A DNA stretch of 64,000 nucleotides from Isoetes taiwanensis (Eukaryota; Streptophyta; Lycopodiopsida; Isoetales; Isoetaceae), in NCBI GenBank assembly GCA_021234155.1, contig JAJEKV010000292.1, positions 186,001 to 250,000 on the forward strand, given 5' to 3'. Positions 47,892-58,838 of the stretch are shown one piece after another. Both the position numbers and the translations under genes were made by a program. The notes beneath the pieces were generated by a model that was not told the origin of the DNA, ran no database searches, and saw only the letters and a list, made by a program, of their open reading frames with translations. Position 1 is the first letter of the stretch. Every line of letters starts with the position of its first letter.

Positions 47892-47930
47892 TGTTTTATA
47901 TGTGGAGGTCCACACTATAAGAATCAATGT
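47892..47930 (+). pseudogene. Shortened zinc knuckle of the gag
   Basis: In frame the text is CFICGGPHYKNQC, so C-x2-C-x3-H-x4-C. The standard retroviral-type knuckle has four residues before the histidine. One residue, likely the Gly before His, is missing. This is a seen deletion of three bases against the family pattern. Confidence 0.75.
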
Positions 47931-48312
47931 CCAAAAGTCATATCCAAAGAGGATCCTGAGCAACCAAAGGAGGATACTCGAGTAAAAGCCCGAACATCTG
48001 CGCAAATTGCCCATGTTTATGTTGCAGAAGAAGTTTCTGAAAAAGTCCCCGAAAGTTCCCACGCTAAGTTTGACAAAGAAAAGGCGGAAGCCTATGAAAG
48101 GAGTCGGCTTCAAATTGGCTATGTGGGTAAAGATAAGTAGAGTAAAATGTCTGTGTAGACATGTGTTTGTTGTATGGTTTGAGCATTGTATTCGTTTGAA
48201 TTGAGATAGCTCTAGAGTTTAGAAGGGGGCAACTGTGACTACAGCACAGAAGCCAGACCCTTAGAATTGTTAGATAGATGGTAAGTTTACCAGCCTAGAA
48301 GAAATCCTTTCA

Positions 48313-48440
48313 AAGCAGATAGTCAGGTGACTAGCTTGGAAAGAAAGGTGGATATTCCAGCAAAGCGGATAGTCAGTTGACTAGCTTTGGGAAAGATTGT
48401 TACTTCCCTAAGGCGGATGATCGAGGGACGATCAGCCCTT
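48313..48440 (+). repeat. Three degenerate tandem units before the PPT
   Basis: Units of about 50 bases at 48313, 48361 and 48411 share AAGC(A/G)GAT(AGTCAG/GATCGA) and GACTAGCTT(T)GGGAAAG-like text. They lie in the 3' untranslated part of the element. Confidence 0.7.
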
Positions 48441-48455
48441 GGGAAGGGAGGGGAT
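48441..48455 (+). promoter_or_regulatory. Polypurine tract of the 3.7-kb element
   Basis: GGGAAGGGAGGGGAT directly before the TG of the 3' LTR. Confidence 0.85.
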
Positions 48456-49185
48456 TGATACGGCACTAGCTTGGGGGGCCCGGAGGAATGATTTGCAAAG
48501 ACAAACACAGAGTCAAGGGCTTTAGATGGATATTTTATAATTTTGATTGATTGTTAGGAGTTTTTAAACTACACTTTTAATAAGAGAACCAATGAAAAGT
48601 TAAACATTTTAAATTAAAGGAACTATCGAAATTTTAAGCAACCAAATAAACGAACGAATTGGAAAACAGAAGCTTATGTTGACATTAAAGGGATAAAAGG
48701 CCGGAAGTGGCCGGAAACAACTCCTGTGACAGCGGATCTGGCCGGATTGCTGGAAAAAGGCATCCAGAACTGCTAAGTATCGCAGGAAAAGGTTATGAGA
48801 TGGCCGGATCTAGCAAAAAGGAGAAACCCAAAATAGATATGCAACACCTTTTTAGAGTAATATATAGGAATCGATCTGCAGAATTGTAAAAGCCAGAAGT
48901 ATCTTATGACTTGATCGCCCAAACTTGCTTTAGATTCACTAGTAAATTGTTGATTGAATGCTTTCCTTAGTTTTTGGAGTATTCCAAAGAGTCCCAGAGA
49001 GGCTACCCAGTTGGTTAGCAGACTCCCAGAATTGGGAAGAGTTTGAGGCCAGTCTTGCCATGTTTGCAAATCAGAGCCCAGTTGGGTGGATAAGTTGTGC
49101 CGAGAGACCTTGTTCTGGAGATTTCAGGTTGTTTTGAATAACCGTGTTTGATAGTTTTGCAGACAGGGGAAAGACCATTGTATCA
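48456..49185 (+). repeat. 3' LTR of the gag-only element
   Basis: Partner of 45488-46209, followed by the CCTTC target duplication. This copy keeps most CAG/CTG sites that are altered in the 5' copy. Confidence 0.95.
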
Positions 49186-49190
49186 CCTTC

Positions 49191-49406
49191 CCTATCTCTG
49201 CAAACTCCACAGACAGAGCTGTCACGCCATAGCTTGGGTTTAGACATCTTGTATACCTTCACCTTTAGTCTTGCACCCCTCCTCGTTAACATTCTGCTGA
49301 CATTTACAAAGCAAAACCCCCACTTGCCTGTCTCAACGGCTCCTCTGTCACCCAACTGCTGGAAAGGCAAGAGAAATACAAGCAAACAACAAGGAAGATC
49401 ACTCAC
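49191..49406 (-). pseudogene. Upstream part of the HUH locus, right of the LTR insertion
   Basis: A minus-strand frame reading KMSKPKLWRDSSVCGVC followed by RDRE runs across the CCTTC target site. If the LTR element is excised, it continues into 45487 as an open stretch with a further Cys. A short C-x2-C...C cluster of zinc-finger look therefore spanned the insertion point. Whether it belongs to the Rep gene is inference. Confidence 0.35.
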
Positions 49407-50284
49407 CTAGGCGTTTCATGCCGCGAGCATTGTTCCAGGACCATCGTGTCCCTCTGCTGGCACCATCGTGTTCCCAATTTTGCAAGATCACCTTCCCTTC
49501 TGGAACCATTGTAAAAATACCCCTGCACCCTACCCTCAAATAGAAAAATTGCAAATACATCCAAGAAGCACCTCAAACGTTGCAAAATCTACGATTTTGC
49601 ATACAATACAAGACGAGAATCATATTCCCAACCACCGCAAAAAAAACCCTCCCACAATACAAAACAAATTGTGCAAACTTAATGTTTTCCCTTCTTGTTC
49701 CTACTCAGAAGAACCTCATACAGCTCTATTTTTGGGGCCAACATGGGAAACATTGTGGGACATATAGGTAGCAAGAAATGTAAACTTGAATATCCACATG
49801 GCATATGACGTGACAACAAGATTACCTGGTCCGAAACCGGCATTCGAATAAAAACAGGGAGCTACTGGAGGGAGGGCGCACTATTCAAACCCTGTAAAAT
49901 AAGCCGTTCCATTCGGCATCAGGTTTTGATATTTCTCTACTTTGTTTGTCTTATCGCATTTCTTTATACCGTCATTTTTCCTGCAATCCTTTACATCCTA
50001 GGGTTCTTTAATGATTAATTGCTTCTATTGATCCATATCTGTTTGGTTTATAATTTTGGCGCTTGTTTTGGATATATGATGTTCTATCTATTGATCTATT
50101 GAAATAAGATGTATCATTTCTTTCTGACAAGTGAGTAGATATCCACGGCGACTGATCAACAATGTAAATTTCATTTCATGTATAAGCATGAGTATCCAGA
50201 ATGCACTCAGCATATAATGTTCTGTTTAGGTATGGGAAGTGCAATGCTCTCAGCCAATCTTGTTTTGCGTTTTTATGTATAGGC

Positions 50285-51554
50285 ATGGGTACTACAATCC
50301 ACTCCCGTGGCGGTGGCCGAGGAAGGCATCAATCTCTTTTCTACAGAGACCTAACTGTGGCACCTTCAATGAGATCTATGTCTTTTACAGGGCAGTCCAA
50401 TACATCTGGGCAAAGCCCCCCTGCTGCCAGCTTATGGAGAGAAAATGCTGGTGGAACAGAGCCTCCTCCTCCACCTTTTTATACTTTGGAGGATAGAATT
50501 GAAAGAACTCCAGAGGCTTCTACAGGAGATGCATTTTACCGCTCGCCCGACTCGAGGTATTCAGGAAGGCAAAGTCTCCACTCAGAACTCCTAAATCAGT
50601 TGTAAATGGGAAAGGTCCTGTGCTTGGATATGGTGATACTCCTGTCATATCTCCACAAACCCTGTATGTCAGACTTCAGCCAGCCCCTCATGGTGGTCAC
50701 CTAGAGAGCGCTCAGTCTCTCAGACCTTGGAAGAAGAGATGGTGAAAGAGAGGGTGGGGGTCCTGTTTCTGGGGTTGTGCATCAGCAACCATCTGGAGGC
50801 TTATTAACACTTCCCCCACCAAGGGAAATTATTCGTCCCGAAATTCAAAGGATTGCTCCAGCAGGTGAAGAAGGTGATGAGTGGGTCACGGTGTTTGGGT
50901 AAGCACATTCTTTTATTTATTTTTAATAAGTCACCTAATCTTTTTATTTCAGTCAATGCAATTTAGTTCCATTCTCAAGTGTCATTGTTGGTGCAGTTTT
51001 GTTGGAGAAGACACCAATGCAGTTTTAAGGGAGTTTGAAAAGTGTGGGCCAATTGTTAGACATGTCCCTGGACCAGGTGGTGCCAACTGGGTGCATATTC
51101 AATATCAGGTCAATAATAATCTCATTCATCTTTATGTTCTAATCAGAGATACACAAATGTGTTGATATCCTTGGCAACAACGATTAGCTTTCCAAATTAG
51201 TGCTACTTTTTAGTATTTAACAAAATATGCTTTTTGAATGAACAGAACCGCCAAGATGCTCAGAAAGCACTCCAAAAGAATGGCATACAATTATATGGTG
51301 CCCTTATAGTTGGGGTGAAGCCTGTGGATCCACTTCAGAGACAGGCATTGAGCGACAAAGTTCAGAGAAGTGCTGGATTTATGGTTGCACCGCCAAGGAG
51401 CCCTTTGAAAGGCACATCATCTGTGTCAGTGCACGCATCCTCTCGTCCATATTATCTTCAACCCAGTGATGGAGCTAGAAAGACAACAGCAATAATTGCT
51501 TCGCCATCGAAATCCACATTTTCAAAAATTATTGACCTAATTTTTGGTTTTTAG
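50285..51554 (+). CDS. NUP35: Nucleoporin NUP35 (NUP53-type), frame-disrupted in exon 2
   Basis: Scaffold nucleoporin of the nuclear pore with an RRM-like Nup35 domain. Coding exons: 50285-50898, 50997-51108 and 51246-51554, all with GT-AG borders. ATG 50285 follows an AG acceptor, so there is a 5' UTR intron. Exon 2 starts MGTTIHSRGGGRGRHQSLFY, then PPPPFYTLEDR. The later text is conserved but in different frames: SPLRTPKSVV (about 50573), WWSPRERS (about 50692), and GGLLTLPPPREIIRPEIQR to EGDEWVTVFG (50790-50897). Three frame changes thus lie between 50560 and 50740. Exons 3 and 4 are clean: LREFEKCGPIVRHVPGP, ANWVHIQYQ, VGVKPVDPLQRQAL and the terminal SPSKSTFSKIIDLIFGF amphipathic helix. 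Either sequence errors or a damaged copy. Confidence 0.88.
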
Positions 51555-53200
51555 ATTATGAATCAGTGGCATTGATTATACAAATTGCAATCTTATATCC
51601 GATTGAGCATGATAGAGCTTTTGAAAGTTCAAGTGTATGCCATCTGTTATTGAAGAAGCTCTTTCCCAATAGGCAAATGTTCCTGCTTGTTCTCAGAACG
51701 TTAATGTATTAAACGAATTTTTGTTACTGGAGCAAGATCTACTGTTGCTGACAAAGTAGGTGCATATGCAAACATTGTGGATCTATTTCTGTATTGGAAA
51801 TGGAAGATCTATTCATCTGCATAGTGCAGGCATGTTCCATTGTAGGCTGGTCGATTTTGAAGCAGTATTCGGATGGCTGATGTATCAGAGATGTCATAAA
51901 GTATTTTACAATGCCTTCAGCCAATTGCGGTTCACATAATTGTAATTCCCTGGTAATTTTTTCCCTTTTAAAGATGCTGCTACTGAAGAAGACCCAACTT
52001 TGCAACAGAAAAATTTGTTGCAAGTTTTAATTTTCTAATGATTCTTCAGATTTTTACTTTTTACTACATGATAGGCGAGGAGAGGGTATTTCAAGCAATT
52101 TCAGTCCGAAAATTTGTCATTGTTTGCACCTTGACGCCATCAGAGCAAAGAGAAAAGAGAGATGTGGGCTAGATCATCGCTTACGGAAAATCTTCTGCCA
52201 TAGGACACACTTTGCAGGGTTTGGGGTAGCTTGTTCCAACGAGCTTCCCATACACTTACCCTGCAAAATGTTTTGTGTGGTAGAACATTATCCTTATCTT
52301 GAAGATATATCTCTTGAAACATTAGAATTCATTGTTTTCATATGCATTAGAAAGCTTATATTTATCATAAATTCATCTCACATGTAGGCAACGTACTATT
52401 GTTTGGAGTATAATATAGCATGAGTCATGAAACTTTTGGATTGAAATCATTGGCAATATTTTTGATATGAGATGAAGAAGTCAAAAGTTAAAGTCAAGCA
52501 ATACTTCTCGGGGAGAAAAAACTTAGAACTACTATTTTATTAGTGGAAGGACTAAGGGAAGATCAAAAGGTCTTTCAGGAGATTTGTGGATACATTTTAT
52601 GTTGCACGTATGGCAATATTAGTGCCACGACGAGATTTGGGAAGGCCTCTTCATTAGTTCACATGTATGGCGTGCAGCGGGTAAAGGCGCCCCTGTAGCA
52701 GTTATAGAGAGAATATGTAGGCTAACGGTTCTAGCGTTCAGGCATTAGATTATAGCAATTTAAACACAAGAAGCACAATAGTGTTACTGTACTTACACTC
52801 TCTTGATGTTCTTTATTTTTCACTTTGCTGCAATTCAACTTGGTGAAAGTTTGTAGTAGTGGTCTTCTAAGGCTGATAGGAACCATGTTCCATCACATAG
52901 AGACCATTAATTCTGTTACCATGACCAAATATTGTGAAGGGCTACTCTTATTACTCAGTAATGCAGTAGATGGCAGCTTGCAAAATTTCACTCAGTAATA
53001 ACAGTACAAAGAAAATGAGCACAGGTGTATGTCTCAATAGCATTTGACACAATAAATAAAGGAGTTTGAAACCTTGAGTATACAAATAAACAGATTGCAA
53101 AATGCCAAAAGATAGCAGAGAGAAGCCAATCCGATTCATCTGTATGCCAGAGGCAGGTTTGAAGATGGCGCAACTTTGGTAAAGCGCACAATGCATTATC
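51555..53200. other. Intergenic between NUP35 and the SWIM gene
   Basis: No gene or repeat recognised. Convergent 3' flanks of the two genes probably lie here. Confidence 0.4.
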
Positions 53201-53210
53201 CCATAGCCCT

Positions 53211-54224
53211 TTAGCGGCGTCGACCAATCCAGTTATGTGTCTCTGGATATAAAGCCTCTAGTGTTGTGTCCTCATTAGCATGAGCTTCTGAGTAGGCTGC
53301 CAGATTCACATAGCTGCTTTCACCTTTCTCGCCACTCTTTTTTCCACTATCCCAAACAGCTCTGCAATAAATACATGTAACACTACCAGAAGCCTTGCTC
53401 CTACTCCATCTCTCAAAGCAATCTTTGTGTACATTATTACCACAGACCTTACAAAATACCACAGGCTCCGAAATCTTTCCAGATTCAGTTGCCATTGCTT
53501 CGTAACAAACTGGGCAATCCCCTTCAACCTTCCTTTGCACACCCTTGTTATCAACCTCTTCTTCACCAGTATCCGACTTTACCCCAATGGCTTTAAAACG
53601 TTCTCTAACCCTTTGACTAGCAAGAACAGCCTCATTAACAACTGACATATGCAACAAGTCCTCCAACTCTGAAGAAAGAAGAGCCTTTTGCCATGATCTA
53701 GGGTCATTCTTGTCAAGCTTGAGCACACGCAAATATACAAAGAGCAAATGCTTGCAAATATTACCTTTTGCAGCATCTGGACAGGTACAAGAAGGCCTTT
53801 TATCAATCTTAACAATGTAGACATTTCCAGTGGCACCTAATACATAAAAATCACAAGCAGAAGGAGCTTCGACGTTACCAATAGGTTTTTGGTCTATCAA
53901 GTAAAGGCGGTGCTTAAAAGCCCGTTCAATCCTTTCCTGGATAGCCTTTGACGGCGACGCTGAATATCGAGCCAAGCGCCTCTCGGGCGCTTCCTTTTTG
54001 GCCCTTTTTTTTGGCGTCGGAGATGGATCTGCTACTGCTGCAGATGCTGAAGAATCTGCATCATGTGCTTTCTTCCGTTTCTTAGCACTGCTACTAGTAG
54101 ACGGAGTAGCAGAGCTCGATGCTTTGACGATTTTGGTGCGTGCCATGCCTGATATTAGGTCTTCTTCGTCTAGCAATAAATTTTCCTTCCAGAGGCTCAA
54201 GTCTCCACGTGTCACTTTTGCCAA
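53211..54224 (-). CDS. SWIM and RING-type zinc-finger protein, single exon
   Basis: 337 codons without introns. SWIM motif: C146-x-C148, then C157-x-H159 (CTCPDAAKGNICKH), in a stretch with KRPSCTCP that follows FYVLGATGNVYIVKI. RING-like motif: C237-x2-C240, C258-x2-C261, H266-x2-C269 and C284-x2-C287. The N-terminal 100 residues are a basic, Ser/Pro-rich low-complexity region with KKRKK and KKRAKK stretches that may act in nuclear import. SWIM plus RING proteins of this build are known as putative E3 ubiquitin ligases in plants; here the enzymatic role is inferred. Start: the first Met (54224) or the Met at codon 27 (MARTKIVKA, 54146), which fits better as a compact N-terminus. The frame is intact, unlike its neighbour NUP35. 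Confidence 0.88.
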   Translation of the reverse strand: MAKVTRGDLSLWKENLLLDEEDLISGMARTKIVKASSSATPSTSSSAKKRKKAHDADSSASAAVADPSPTPKKRAKKEAPERRLARYSASPSKAIQERIERAFKHRLYLIDQKPIGNVEAPSACDFYVLGATGNVYIVKIDKRPSCTCPDAAKGNICKHLLFVYLRVLKLDKNDPRSWQKALLSSELEDLLHMSVVNEAVLASQRVRERFKAIGVKSDTGEEEVDNKGVQRKVEGDCPVCYEAMATESGKISEPVVFCKVCGNNVHKDCFERWSRSKASGSVTCIYCRAVWDSGKKSGEKGESSYVNLAAYSEAHANEDTTLEALYPETHNWIGRRR

Positions 54225-54421
54225 TAACGCTAAAAGAGTCCAGGTGGCATAAAGGCAGAAATTTATTTAGTATCCTTTCTTCACAATTGAGAAGATGGTT
54301 CTAATAGCCGGTTCACATGCACTTGAGGTGCCATCGCCGTACACGCACGGAGCGCAGTAAATATCGGCGCGGCGCTGACATGTTATACCCATGGGCATAT
54401 CCGTGGTATATCCGTGTCTTT

Positions 54422-54502
54422 GACATGTTATAGCCACGTAAAAAAATTACGGCGTTGTTGTGGACAGCGGATTTTTGCCATTTATTTTGGCTATAACATG
54501 TC
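54422..54502. repeat. Inverted repeat, 15-bp perfect arms, 51-base spacer
   Basis: GACATGTTATAGCCA at 54422-54436 and its exact reverse complement TGGCTATAACATGTC at 54488-54502. A third partial copy (TGACATGTTATA) lies at about 54378. It sits about 200 bases upstream of the SWIM gene start and could be a small foldback element or a regulatory palindrome. Confidence 0.9.
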
Positions 54503-54669
54503 GTCAGGCATTTCTGCGCGATGGCACATGCACCATCACCGCCATCGCTAAATAGCACAAAGGCAAAACGGGGCCCCTAAATGATGATTGCATGTGAGCC
54601 CGACCCTAAAGGCGCAAAGGCGGGGCAGCATTACCCTTTTGGAATTTCATGGTGTAAAGTTTTTCTCTT

Positions 54670-54723
54670 AGCACATATTAGTGTTTGGGTTGCTCTAGCA
54701 CATATTAGTGTTTGGGTTGCTCG
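54670..54723. repeat. 27-base tandem duplication
   Basis: TAGCACATATTAGTGTTTGG and the next seven bases occur twice in a row without a mismatch. Confidence 0.95.
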
Positions 54724-55220
54724 AAGGGCTATCCTTAGGTGTGGAGTAGCAGAAAAAGAAATATGGAGGGGTCAAGATTTGAGTACAAGTTGAAGAGGAC
54801 GTATGAGATGAAAGTTTACAACTTCCCATGAGCAAAGCCCAGATAGATGGAGAGAAGAGGCAGTTTGGTGCTTGCATGCATGCATATAGTGGAAAGTGGT
54901 AATAGACGGGCCATGTCAGTGTTGTTATCTAAGTATTGCCTTTTGCTGATAATTGTTTGTATACCATCGTGTTTTCATTTCTTCTAATTCCATGAGTGAT
55001 CAGATATATGTCACACATTGTTCTTGTTATCAGCTCTCAGAGGCTTATTTTGAATTTCAATAAATTTGAATGAATAACTCTAGTAGTTCTAAGGTTACAT
55101 AATAGCTTGATGAGGATAAGGGGCTTGCATATTTGTACAAAGATGGCAAGGAGGACACCTAAGTGCTTGTGTACTTGAAAGTTTGCCTAACTGATATAGC
55201 TCCAATGTGGCACAGCCTTG

Positions 55221-55256
55221 CACGCCATTAACTGAAGTCACGCCATTAACTGAAGT
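55221..55256. repeat. 18-base tandem duplication
   Basis: CACGCCATTAACTGAAGT twice in a row. The flanking region 54724-56768 shows no gene. Confidence 0.95.
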
Positions 55257-56768
55257 CTATTGCAGCATTCTTGCACTTGTGCACTCCTTTTTCAATACGT
55301 GCCTATTATAGACAATTGAATTTGAGTCTAAGACTTGAACTTAGATGAGAATCCAAGCTCAAATCTCCAATACTCTCCTCCCTTCTGTATCTCTTGCAAG
55401 TACTTATCAGAAATAAATCCACAAAGGACTAATTACACAATGAATCCACAGAGGATTAATCAAACACAAACATCTAGATCAAGCATAAAGCTTCTCACAC
55501 ATATTCACGGATCACACACAATCACAAAAGTAATGTAGGCTACATCGCATTTTGGGCACCAAACCATCTTCTTTGAAATCACCTTCTCACGCCTGCCGAA
55601 TCGGTCTGCGGCAAGGTCTGTCATTTGTGGGAGCACAGCGACCCTGAGAGATCCAATCATCCACTTAGTGAGGAGAACTTACGGTCGCGGAGCTTCATCA
55701 ATCATTCAGGATAAAGTATAGGCGGCAATTATCATCAAATGGATCTACCCCTTTTCAACTCAGGCTTTTGCAAATATCCCAACGAAGATCTCTTCTGAAT
55801 CCAACCAGACTTCTTGCTCCGATCAAATCCAAGCTTTCAGTCGCCATATATCTCCAGTTGGCCCGTTTTAAACAAGGGCCATATTTTGCACTACCTTTTT
55901 ATTTGAACTATATTTACATGTAACGCGGTTTCATGCAACACCATTTCTAGATGTCATGCCACATGTAAAGCCCTATGCAATTAAATTGAGAAAATCCCAC
56001 TTCCCATTTTAAATTTTGCGAACTCATTTTAATGCCTTTTTTTAAGCGTTTGGGGTGTATTATCGTTTGGGGTGTCTAATATTTTTTCTAGACCATCCGA
56101 TGGTGGCATATGTCAGAGCATATGCCATGGGGTGAAATTCCAGCCCTTAAACACTAGACCTGTCCCATGATAGACCATTAAAGGGCATTTCAAAGGTTTA
56201 CAAGAAAATTCATATAAAATCTTTCTAGGACTTCATGTATGGCAGTTATAGTCCACATGAAAAATACACTAAAATGTACCAGACCCCATTCTTGTCAGTT
56301 ATGCCTTGGCAAACCCAAGGGGGTCAAGTACCAAAACCTTCATGTTCACACAAAGTAAAACTGTCTTGACAAGAAGATTTTTTTGATTATAATGTTATTT
56401 TTCTACACGAGATATAGAAAAGGACACAAAAAACCACATCTCAATCCGAAGTCCATGAAGGAAGATAGAGCCATTCAAACATGACAGGGTCAAATCGTCT
56501 CTGTCTTACGGGAACCCGAGATTGGTTCCTGAAGCGATTAATGATGTAAAAACAACAACTTTTAGAGGGATATGAATTTTGAGTTCAAATTTGGCATGTA
56601 AGTACTTCACTAGGTCCTTCATCCCGAAAAAATGTTTGTTGGATCTGAATTTGATGTTTGGCCATTTACTTTTGAGCTCAATTTGAGGGTACTTCTAAAA
56701 AGAGTTATATTGTTCCATTTGAAAAACAACTGCCCTCAAAAAAATCATGGAATTGCCGTAGTGAAGGA

Positions 56769-57070
56769 TATCTCTAACATATAATTATAATAGGGTAGAT
56801 TCTAGAATGTTCTATAATTAAACATTAAAAGATAAATATTTCAATGGTGCTTCTAACGGAAGCTACTAGAAGATTTTGAAGGATGGAGTCGTTTTTAGAA
56901 ACCGCTGCGTGGAAGCTACGAGGACTTTCTGGAAGGTACTCTTCGAACTTCTGGCGCCTTCTCGAATGATCGAGAGAGGTCTGTGTCCTCCTATAAAAGA
57001 GAGGTCTGTGTCCTCCTATAAAAGAGAGGAGAAGGTGGCAATCCAACCCATAGCCGAGATTGAGTTCTGC
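56769..57070 (+). repeat. LTR-like repeat, copy A (partner 58839-59125)
   Basis: Begins TATCTCTAACATATAATTAT and runs through GAATGTTCTAT, TTCAATGG, GAAGCTACTAGA and a TATAAAAGAGAG box, then ACCCATAGC. Copy B has the same landmarks in the same order, 2.07 kb away. A 26-base internal tandem (GAGAGGTCTGTGTCCTCCTA plus TAAAAG) lies near 56970-57020 in copy A. A TATA box late in the unit fits an LTR or a promoter-bearing repeat. No TG/CA ends, PBS or target duplication found. Confidence 0.65.
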
Positions 57071-57691
57071 AGGCACTCGCCGAATGTTTAGACCGTTCTA
57101 ATTGAGGGAGGAGGCCATTGAAATGGCGCTCCGCTGGTTGAACAGGAGCGACTTGCATCATGGATGGTGAGCAGCTCTTTGTTGGATCTACTGCTTGACC
57201 TAGGCCGACGCGACTGGAATTAGGGCTGTTGGGACGGGCAAATTTGAAGCGATGGTCGCTCTGGCATAACCCATATCTCGATGATTAGATTTCTACCCTG
57301 AAGGCATGAGCCATCATTAAGGTTTCAATTCTCGAGTTTTGTGCCAAAAACTCGCTGGGTTATCTATCGTTTTTGGAGCGTTGGCTATACCTTATGAAAC
57401 AGGCTATGAAGGATTGGCCTTGGGATATTCAGTCTGGAACAGCTGCAGGCAATATTCCGGTACTTGAATGGAATGCTCATCTGCAGGAATGGTAGGATGG
57501 AAATACCTGATCTAAGCGTTTAAGATCAGAACAGAATGCAGGGCCAACCCAAAATCCAATTAATCGTTCGAATCAAAGACCAGTTGATCTTTTGAAGAAC
57601 AAGCCACTAATATAGTTTATGGAGAGAAGGTTCTGTTTTTTTTGAAGAGGGCATATAAGCACACCATTCGGCGGATAGAAGCCGAGGCCAC

Positions 57692-57759
57692 CGCTTCTAT
57701 GGTTCTGAGAATTAAGGCCTGGGGTCGCTTCTATGGTTCTGAGAATTAAGGCCTGGGGT
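57692..57759. repeat. 34-base tandem duplication
   Basis: CGCTTCTATGGTTCTGAGAA and the next 14 bases, twice in a row. Confidence 0.95.
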
Positions 57760-58170
57760 ATTCTTTTATGTGTGGGAATAGATCGGCCTGGCTCGGTCTT
57801 TCAGAAACGGCTCCTGTAGATTAAAAAAAAAAGCCTCAGGGCTAATGGATCCGACACTGTGATGGGTTTCTTTCTAATCTCTGATCTGGCCTTGGGGATA
57901 TTCAATCCCAATTCCGCTTTTACTGCTGTGATAAGAATTTAGAAAATCATTTTGTAGCTTGGGTCTTTGCAATATGACAGAAAAATGCGCAGTAAGAAAG
58001 AAAGAGCTCAAGCTTTTAATAAACTTACACAAGCTCACATTTGCATATTAACCAGATGAGTGATCTACTACATCCATGTTGGCTCTCAGATGACAGCTTA
58101 TTCAATAAGCGCTTCTTGATAACAGGATACTCTGTTTTATCACAGAGCTGAAAAGAAAGACAAGGCATAC

Positions 58171-58288
58171 CGGTATCAAATACGTGAACATCATTGGTCT
58201 GTTTCCACTGGCAATCGTCCTTTCCATAGCCACCAAAGATGTAAACAAGCCTGCCATTTTTTACTGCATTACAGGAATGACCCCATTT
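58171..58288 (-). pseudogene. Kelch-repeat exon fragment
   Basis: The minus strand encodes WGHSCNAVKNGRLVYIFGGY, then KDDCQ, TNDVHVFDTG: one kelch blade of the plant kelch/tip-elongation type (HSC, GGR, YIFGGYG, NDVHVFDT). It is bounded by an AG acceptor (58289-58290) and a GT donor (58169-58170), so it looks like a true internal exon of 118 bases. No neighbouring kelch exons were recognised in either direction over about 1 kb. It is probably a captured or relict gene fragment lying between the two LTR-like repeats, though a gene with long introns cannot be excluded. Confidence 0.6.
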
Positions 58289-58838
58289 CTCACAGGAGTT
58301 GGAGAGCTATGGAGGCCTTTGTTTACGGGGCAGGCTTTTGTTACTGTCCATGTTAAACAATGATTATTTACATTCCTTGTTGAGCAAGCATTCTTCTACT
58401 TATTCTGCAGTGCAAACTTATTCTTGCTTAAACTGGGCTTTAAAATCAGCACAGATCTATTCGGCAGCCTCTGGTTTTACCGCTGCGCATAAAGCTCCTA
58501 ATAGCAGTTCTATCAGTTTCTGTTGAATGCCTCAGGAAGTTTTCTTTGTCTTCTGTATTATACAAATTTAAAGCAGTCTGGATTATATTAGCGGGCTTAG
58601 GACTAAACCTGTTAGATTAACTTTCATAGATATCTGGAAGCTTGATGCAAGCTTGGAATATGCAGATTTGAAGAATATACTTATGATATAACAGGGGCCA
58701 GATTTAAGACCCTGTATAGTTCCAGAATACAGGTTAATCCCTGCATGTTTCTTGGTTGGCAAGGAATTCTTGCCTGATTAAACAGAATATTTCTAGATGA
58801 ACAAACGCCTTCATCTATAATCTATTATTCCCTGCTCT

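Larger units (their letters stand above)
45488..49185 (+). mobile_element. Non-autonomous gag-only LTR retrotransposon (TR-GAG type), 3.7 kb
   Basis: LTRs at 45488-46209 and 48456-49185 begin TGATACGG and end TATCA. The flanking 5 bases are CCTTC on both sides (45483-45487 and 49186-49190), a perfect target duplication. The initiator Met PBS follows the left LTR and a purine tract precedes the right LTR, so the element reads on the plus strand. The interior is only 2.25 kb and holds a gag-like ORF and a zinc knuckle but no protease, reverse transcriptase or integrase. It therefore must rely on enzymes from another element; whether an autonomous relative exists cannot be seen here. Confidence 0.95.
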
